NCBI GenBank assembly: GCA_943327025.2
Contig: CALPVO020000127.1
Coordinates: 1 to 6,528, forward strand
Reading direction: 5' to 3'
Source: Janthinobacterium lividum
GTDB taxonomy: Bacteria > Pseudomonadota > Gammaproteobacteria > Steroidobacterales > Steroidobacteraceae
Length of the DNA stretch: 6,528 bases
The first letter of the stretch is position 1; each line of letters opens with the position of its first letter. The position numbers and the translations under genes were made by a program. Below, one piece after another: positions 1 through 6,528 of this stretch. The notes under the pieces were generated by a model. It did not search any database, had not been told where the DNA came from, and was given only the letters and a program-made list of their open reading frames with translations.

Positions 1-666
1 CCTGAGCGGATAGGAACTCGAAGGCGGTCAGCGGCGTGGCACGCAAGCGGCGCAGGTAGCCACTCTTGCGGTAACGAACGATGACGTAGCCAGCGCCGAA
101 CACGCTACTGAACATGAGGTTCAGGCCCAGTATTCCCGGGAGCACCCAATCCACGTAGCTGATCGCTTTGCCGCTCACCGTGTTGCGTACAGCGGAGCGG
201 TCGTTCAGGCGCAGGAGCTGTTCGGTGATGTAACCCTTGGGCGAATCCGGGTTCACCCAATAGTGCGCGGGCTCGGTAGTGATAGCGGTGGCCGTTGCTG
301 TCGATGCCGACTTGTCGGGCGTCATGGAGCGCAGGTCCAGCAACAGGTCTACTTGGTGTCTGGAGAGTTTGCGTACCGCTATGTCGGCGTTGTCCGGCGT
401 GTAGAAATCCACGAACCGTGTACCGAGCAAGGGGTGCAGGTTCGCGGCTTTTGCTTGGGCCAGCGTGACGCCTTGCGGCGTCAATATGCCAACCTTGAAC
501 AGCGGTTTTTCCGGACCAGAGAAGATGAAAGCGAAGGCGAACACGATGCCGAATGGCATCAGCAGGTTCCAGCCGAGCGTCCGGCGGTCGCGGACGAATT
601 CCAGATTGCGGGCGTGGAGCAGGGCCAGCAGGCGGCGCAGGGGAGCGAAGCGTCGAGTATTACGGT

Positions 667-670
<4 letters not shown>
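1..670 (-). CDS. ABC-2 type transporter permease, N-terminal part (cut by window edge)
   Basis: Membrane subunit of an ABC exporter, the partner of the ATPase gene just upstream on the same strand. I read 223 codons without a stop from a GTG start (complement of 668-670) to the left edge. Residues 1-33 are basic and cytoplasmic, with many Arg. A first membrane helix lies at about 34-51. A long soluble, probably periplasmic, domain spans about 55-170. A second helix lies at about 174-197, followed by the basic motif SGYLRRLRATPLTAFEF, typical of ABC-2 permeases just after this helix. This layout (helix, big external domain, then the remaining helices) fits the ABC2_membrane_3 class, such as YbhR/YbhS. 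The remaining helices lie outside the window. The GTG shares bases with the ATPase stop (GTGA), so translation is probably coupled; no strong Shine-Dalgarno is visible. The substrate cannot be told. The family call is firm; the exact start is likely but not proven. Confidence 0.85.
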
Positions 671-3596
<2,926 letters not shown>

Positions 3597-3607
3597 ACTA
3601 CTCTGCC

Positions 3608-4372
3608 ATGAAGCCTCGCCATGGTCTGCCTGCCAGCCCCGTTCCTGAACGGAGCGATCAGCTGTCGCTGTTCGACGCGCAGCCGACCGAGCCCACCTGG
3701 GAAGTGAAAGTGAGCGGGCGGACTCGTCGCCTGACGGTTCGCGTGTACCCGGGCGGACGCGTGGAGATAGTGGTTCCCCCGCGTACCAGTCCAAAGGCCA
3801 TCGAGGCCTTTGTGGCGCGTCATCGGCGATGGATCGATGCGAAGGTAGAAGAGTTCCGGGCGCGCCTGCCTGCGGTACGCAAGCTGCCCGAACACATCGA
3901 CCTCCGCGCCACAGCAGAACGGCTGCAACTGCATTGGTCGGCGGCCACCGGGAGACCGGCCATCATCGAGGGGGAAGGTGGTCTGCACTACCGCGGTCCG
4001 CTCGATTGGAGAACTGCCACGCCCGTGCTGCACCACTGGTTGCTGGACGCCGGCAAGCAGCGGCTGGTGCCGTGGTTGGCCGAAGTGGCTATTCACCAAG
4101 GTTTTGCCTATTCCCGTGCTCAGGTCCGTCGCCAACGCACCCGCTGGGGCAGTTGTTCGCGTTCGGGCACCATCAGCCTGAACGTCTGCCTGCTGTTTCA
4201 GCAGCCGGCAGTGGTGCGTTATTTGTTCATCCACGAACTTTCGCATACCCGGCACATGGACCATTCGGATCGCTTCTGGGCCACGGTGGGCCAGCACGAA
4301 CCGGACTGGAAAGTGCTCGACAAGGAACTCACCCGCGGTTGGCAGGGTGTGCCGGATTGGGTGTTCGGCTGA
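3608..4372 (+). CDS. YgjP-like (DUF45) zinc metallopeptidase domain protein
   Basis: Predicted zinc-dependent peptidase of the YgjP/DUF45 family, with a gluzincin-like HEXXH active site. Substrates in this family are poorly known. Residues 27-80 are the usual N-terminal beta-rich segment (WEVKVSGRTRRLTVRVYPGG and on). Next comes the family hallmark RTRWGSCSRSGTISLN at about 167-182. The active site HELSH is at 199-203, where His199 and His203 bind zinc and Glu200 is the catalytic base. His209 in MDHSDRFW is the probable third ligand. There is no signal peptide or membrane helix, so the protein should be cytoplasmic. The 254-residue length is normal and all key residues are intact. It starts 11 bases after fadH on the same strand without a Shine-Dalgarno, so read-through from fadH or a leaderless transcript are both possible. 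The family call is firm; the biological role is unknown. Confidence 0.92.
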   Translation: MKPRHGLPASPVPERSDQLSLFDAQPTEPTWEVKVSGRTRRLTVRVYPGGRVEIVVPPRTSPKAIEAFVARHRRWIDAKVEEFRARLPAVRKLPEHIDLRATAERLQLHWSAATGRPAIIEGEGGLHYRGPLDWRTATPVLHHWLLDAGKQRLVPWLAEVAIHQGFAYSRAQVRRQRTRWGSCSRSGTISLNVCLLFQQPAVVRYLFIHELSHTRHMDHSDRFWATVGQHEPDWKVLDKELTRGWQGVPDWVFG

Positions 4373-4389
4373 AGGCACTGCCGGGCGGG

Positions 4390-4395
4390 TATACT
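4390..4395 (+). promoter_or_regulatory. Putative -10 element of the DAHP synthase gene
   Basis: TATACT matches TATAAT at five of six positions and lies in the 63-bp gap between the metallopeptidase and DAHP synthase genes. Transcription would start near 4402, giving a leader of about 34 bases that carries the Shine-Dalgarno sequence. No good -35 box is found 16-18 bp upstream, which would need an activator or an alternative recognition mode. I see no TyrR box (TGTAAA-N6-TTTACA) and no leader peptide or attenuator. Confidence 0.45.
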
Positions 4396-4423
4396 TCGCG
4401 CGTTTGGTTCATAAAACGCTGCT

Positions 4424-4428
4424 GAAGG
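4424..4428 (+). promoter_or_regulatory. Shine-Dalgarno sequence of the DAHP synthase gene
   Basis: GAAGG lies seven bases before the ATG at 4436, an ideal spacing. It is the only clear Shine-Dalgarno among the four plus-strand genes in the window. It settles the start of this gene. Confidence 0.7.
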
Positions 4429-4435
4429 TTCGCCG

Positions 4436-5512
4436 ATGTCCACCCGTCTTGTCGATACGAATGTTCTCGCGGCCGATGTGCTGCCCACGCCCGCCGAGAT
4501 CAAGCTGCAACTCCCGCAGCCTGAGGGCATCGAGGAATTTGTCTATCGCTCACGCGAAACTGTGCGTGCCATTCTGGAAGGCCGCGACCCACGCCTGTTC
4601 GTGGTGGTGGGCCCGTGTTCCATCCATGACATCGCCGCCGCCAAGGAATATGCGCTGCGTCTGAAGGAACTGGCCGCGCGCGTTAAGGATTCGTTGTTCA
4701 TCATCATGCGCGTGTACTTCGAGAAGCCGCGCACCACGGTGGGCTGGAAGGGCCTCATCAACGACCCCGATATGGACGATTCCTTCCACATCGAGAAGGG
4801 CATCGCCAAGGCGCGCGAACTGCTCCTGTGGCTGGCTGAAAACGACTTGCCGGCAGCCACCGAGGCGCTGGATCCCATCATGCCGCAGTATCTGGGCGAC
4901 CTCGTGACATGGACTGCCATTGGCGCCCGCACCACCGAAAGCCAGACGCACCGCGAGATGGCCAGCGGCCTGTCCACGCCCGTGGGTTTCAAGAACGGCA
5001 CGGACGGTTCGTTGTCGGTGGCCATCAACGCCTTGCAGAGCGCGCGTAGTCCGCACCATTTCCTCGGCATCACCGAGGGCGGCCAGAGCGCCGTCATGCG
5101 TACGCGTGGGAATGCCCATGGCCATCTCGTGCTCCGCGGCGGCGGTGGACGCACCAACTATGACTCGGTGAACATTGCCTTGTCGGAGCAGGAACTGCGC
5201 AAGGCGGGTCTACCAGCCAACATCGTCGTCGACTGCAGCCATGGCAACTCGAACAAGGACCCTGGCCTGCAGCCGCTGGTGGCAGAGAACTGCGCCAACC
5301 AGGTGGTGGAGGGCAACCGCTCTATTGTCGGGCTCATGCTGGAAAGCCACTTGCATTGGGGCAGCCAGCCCATCCCGGCGGACTTGTCGCAGTTGAAGTA
5401 CGGCGTGTCTGTGACCGACGCCTGCATCGACTGGCCGACCACCGAAGGCTTGCTGGTTTCGCTCGACGAACGGCTGCGCCCCGCGATGGCAGTGCGCGCG
5501 CCGCGCGGCTAA
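4436..5512 (+). CDS. aroF: 3-deoxy-7-phosphoheptulonate (DAHP) synthase, class I, probably tyrosine-sensitive
   Basis: First enzyme of the shikimate pathway: it condenses phosphoenolpyruvate with erythrose 4-phosphate to DAHP, feeding Phe, Tyr and Trp synthesis in the cytosol. The 358 residues match the E. coli AroF/G/H family end to end. Metal ligands are Cys61 (GPCSIHD), His269 (DCSHGN), Glu303 (LESHL) and Asp328 (VTDACI). Phosphoenolpyruvate-binding residues are Arg92, Lys97, Arg165, Lys186 and Arg234. Conserved blocks include EKPRTTVGWKGLINDP and GARTTESQTHREMASGLS. Local wording (TEALDP, DCSHGNSNKD, YGVSVTDACI) is closest to the tyrosine-sensitive AroF. Gly211 replaces the Ser211 of phenylalanine-sensitive AroG. 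The start is fixed by a Shine-Dalgarno 7 bases upstream. The DMT transporter gene follows after 7 bases. The enzyme call is very firm; the effector is inferred, and some genomes label this ortholog aroG. Confidence 0.96.
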   Translation: MSTRLVDTNVLAADVLPTPAEIKLQLPQPEGIEEFVYRSRETVRAILEGRDPRLFVVVGPCSIHDIAAAKEYALRLKELAARVKDSLFIIMRVYFEKPRTTVGWKGLINDPDMDDSFHIEKGIAKARELLLWLAENDLPAATEALDPIMPQYLGDLVTWTAIGARTTESQTHREMASGLSTPVGFKNGTDGSLSVAINALQSARSPHHFLGITEGGQSAVMRTRGNAHGHLVLRGGGGRTNYDSVNIALSEQELRKAGLPANIVVDCSHGNSNKDPGLQPLVAENCANQVVEGNRSIVGLMLESHLHWGSQPIPADLSQLKYGVSVTDACIDWPTTEGLLVSLDERLRPAMAVRAPRG

Positions 5513-5519
5513 CACGCGC

Positions 5520-6461
5520 ATGCGGCCAGGCCCGTTGCCGCCGGGACTGGTACTGGCCGTTGCCCTGCTGTCGGTTTCCTTCGGCGGCCTGTTCGCCCGT
5601 TGGGCAGCCATGCCCGCGTTGGCGGTCACCGCTTGGCGGGTAACGCTCGCCACGCTCATCGTCTGGGTCGCCCGGCTCGTGTGGCAGCGGTTTCATCCGG
5701 CGCCGGTGGCCGAGTCTTACCTCGCTGCTGATGTCTTGCGGGCACGCTGGCAGGCCACTGCTTGCGGCTTGCTGCTGGCGCTGCACTTTGCGACGTGGAT
5801 TACTTCGCTCGGGCTCACCACGGTGGCTGAAAGTACGCTGCTGGCGGACTCCACTCCCGTGTGGGTACTGCTAATCGGCTGGGCGGTTCTCGGGCGCCGG
5901 CCGCAGCCGCGGCAATGGGCGGCCTTGCTACTGGCTGCCGCCGGGATCGTCGTTTTGGTCGGCGGCGAAGTTTCAGCAGGCATCAGTCTGGGGAACCTGC
6001 TGGCCGTGGCCAGCGCGGTGTTCATGGCGGTCTATCTGCTGGTGGCCGAGGCAGCTCAGCGCGTACTGCGCTTTGGGCAGTTTGTTGCCCATTCGTATGC
6101 CGTAGCGGCTGTCGTGGCGTGGACGCTGGTGTTTTTCACCGGGACGTCGGCGGCGTGGCAGGTCGGGCAGATTTCCTCTAACTCTTGGGGCGCGTTGCTC
6201 GGCGTGGCCATTGTGTCGCAATGTATTGGCCACGGCGGTTTCAACTATTCGGTTCGGTCGGTGCCGCCAGCCGTCGTGAGCCTCACCATTCTCGGCGAGC
6301 CGGTCATTGCAGGTTTGCTGGCTTGGGGTTTGCTCGGGGAGGTGCCTGCAGCGGCTTTCTACCCCGGGGCTGCCTTGGTCCTGGCCGGCGTTGGGCTGGC
6401 GGCTTGGCCTGCCAAGTCGGGAAGTCGCGGTTCGCGTGCCAGTGGGGCTGGCATTCCGTAA
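5520..6461 (+). CDS. EamA/DMT superfamily transporter (ten-helix type)
   Basis: Inner-membrane transporter of the drug/metabolite superfamily; members move amino acids, nucleotide precursors or other small metabolites, often outward. The 313-residue length is typical. Hydrophobic segments fall at about 8-24, 34-54, 77-95, 104-124, 131-149, 156-175, 189-207, 222-238, 247-270 and 279-296. These make ten helices in two EamA repeats (about 9-147 and 157-294). Family marks include AESTLLADSTPVWVLLIGW in repeat one and the GEP motif at 259-261 of repeat two. The C-terminal tail after 297 is short, Ser/Gly/Arg-rich and probably cytoplasmic. The ATG lies 7 bases after the DAHP synthase stop, with no Shine-Dalgarno, so cotranscription and translational coupling are likely. 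The substrate is unknown. The neighbour suggests an aromatic metabolite, as with the DMT exporter YddG of E. coli, but this is inference. Confidence 0.92.
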   Translation: MRPGPLPPGLVLAVALLSVSFGGLFARWAAMPALAVTAWRVTLATLIVWVARLVWQRFHPAPVAESYLAADVLRARWQATACGLLLALHFATWITSLGLTTVAESTLLADSTPVWVLLIGWAVLGRRPQPRQWAALLLAAAGIVVLVGGEVSAGISLGNLLAVASAVFMAVYLLVAEAAQRVLRFGQFVAHSYAVAAVVAWTLVFFTGTSAAWQVGQISSNSWGALLGVAIVSQCIGHGGFNYSVRSVPPAVVSLTILGEPVIAGLLAWGLLGEVPAAAFYPGAALVLAGVGLAAWPAKSGSRGSRASGAGIP

Positions 6462-6469
6462 GGAAGGCC

Positions 6470-6528
6470 TTAGTGAGCTTTAACTCGTTGTTGTTGCTTC
6501 CACAGTCGCCAACCAAGCAGCGCGGCCA
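6470..6528 (-). CDS. C-terminal end of a convergent gene, unidentified (cut by window edge)
   Basis: On the minus strand one frame is open from the right edge to a TAA stop (complement of 6470-6472). It encodes 18 residues reading AALLGWRLWKQQQRVKAH. A short hydrophobic stretch running into a basic, glutamine-rich tail resembles the end of a membrane protein. It would finish 8 bases past the transporter stop, in keeping with the tight packing here. The evidence is thin: 18 codons can stay open by chance, another frame is also open across the segment, and its third codon positions are less GC-rich than in the other genes. I do not recognise a family. Confidence 0.35.
   Translation of the reverse strand, partial: AALLGWRLWKQQQRVKAH

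Noticed and set aside
4374..4382. GGCACTGCC inverted repeat after the metallopeptidase stop, a possible terminator
   Set aside because: The four-base stem with a one-base loop cannot form a hairpin and no T-run follows.
4402..4416. GTTT and AAAC half-sites flanking the predicted aroF transcription start, a possible operator
   Set aside because: Only four bases per arm match and the inner bases are not symmetric; it does not match the TyrR box and could occur by chance.

Overview
The window reads as ordinary chromosomal DNA of a GC-rich proteobacterium. The best guess is a gammaproteobacterium, possibly of the Xanthomonadales group. This rests on close gene-for-gene similarity to Escherichia coli FadH and AroF, the high GC content and the tight gene packing. 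The family-level placement is inference only. I see no rRNA, tRNA, CRISPR array, insertion sequence or phage gene.

Layout, left to right. Bases 1-1521 hold two minus-strand genes of an ABC-2 type export system. The ATPase comes first in transcription, and a permease with a GTG start overlaps its stop codon and runs off the left edge. A divergent gap of about 20 bp separates them from a plus-strand series. That series begins with a full-length 2,4-dienoyl-CoA reductase (fadH, 1542-3596), which reduces intermediates of unsaturated fatty acid beta-oxidation. Eleven bases later comes a YgjP-type zinc metallopeptidase (3608-4372). A 63-bp gap with a -10-like element and a clear Shine-Dalgarno sequence leads to a class I DAHP synthase of the tyrosine-sensitive (AroF) type (4436-5512), the entry enzyme of the shikimate pathway. 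Seven bases later a ten-helix EamA/DMT family transporter follows (5520-6461). The last 59 bases probably hold the C-terminal end of a convergent minus-strand gene.

How the genes fit together. The ATPase and permease clearly form one transporter. fadH and the metallopeptidase may share a transcript, but no biochemical link is evident. The DAHP synthase and the DMT transporter are packed like an operon, which permits but does not prove a role for the transporter in moving an aromatic compound. Three of the four plus-strand genes lack a Shine-Dalgarno sequence. Two of these have a -10-like hexamer just upstream of the ATG, as leaderless transcripts would.

No previously undescribed system is apparent. 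The points worth a second look are start-site architecture, an altered segment in FadH, and the aroF-transporter pairing. Every stretch longer than about 300 bases is covered by a gene.
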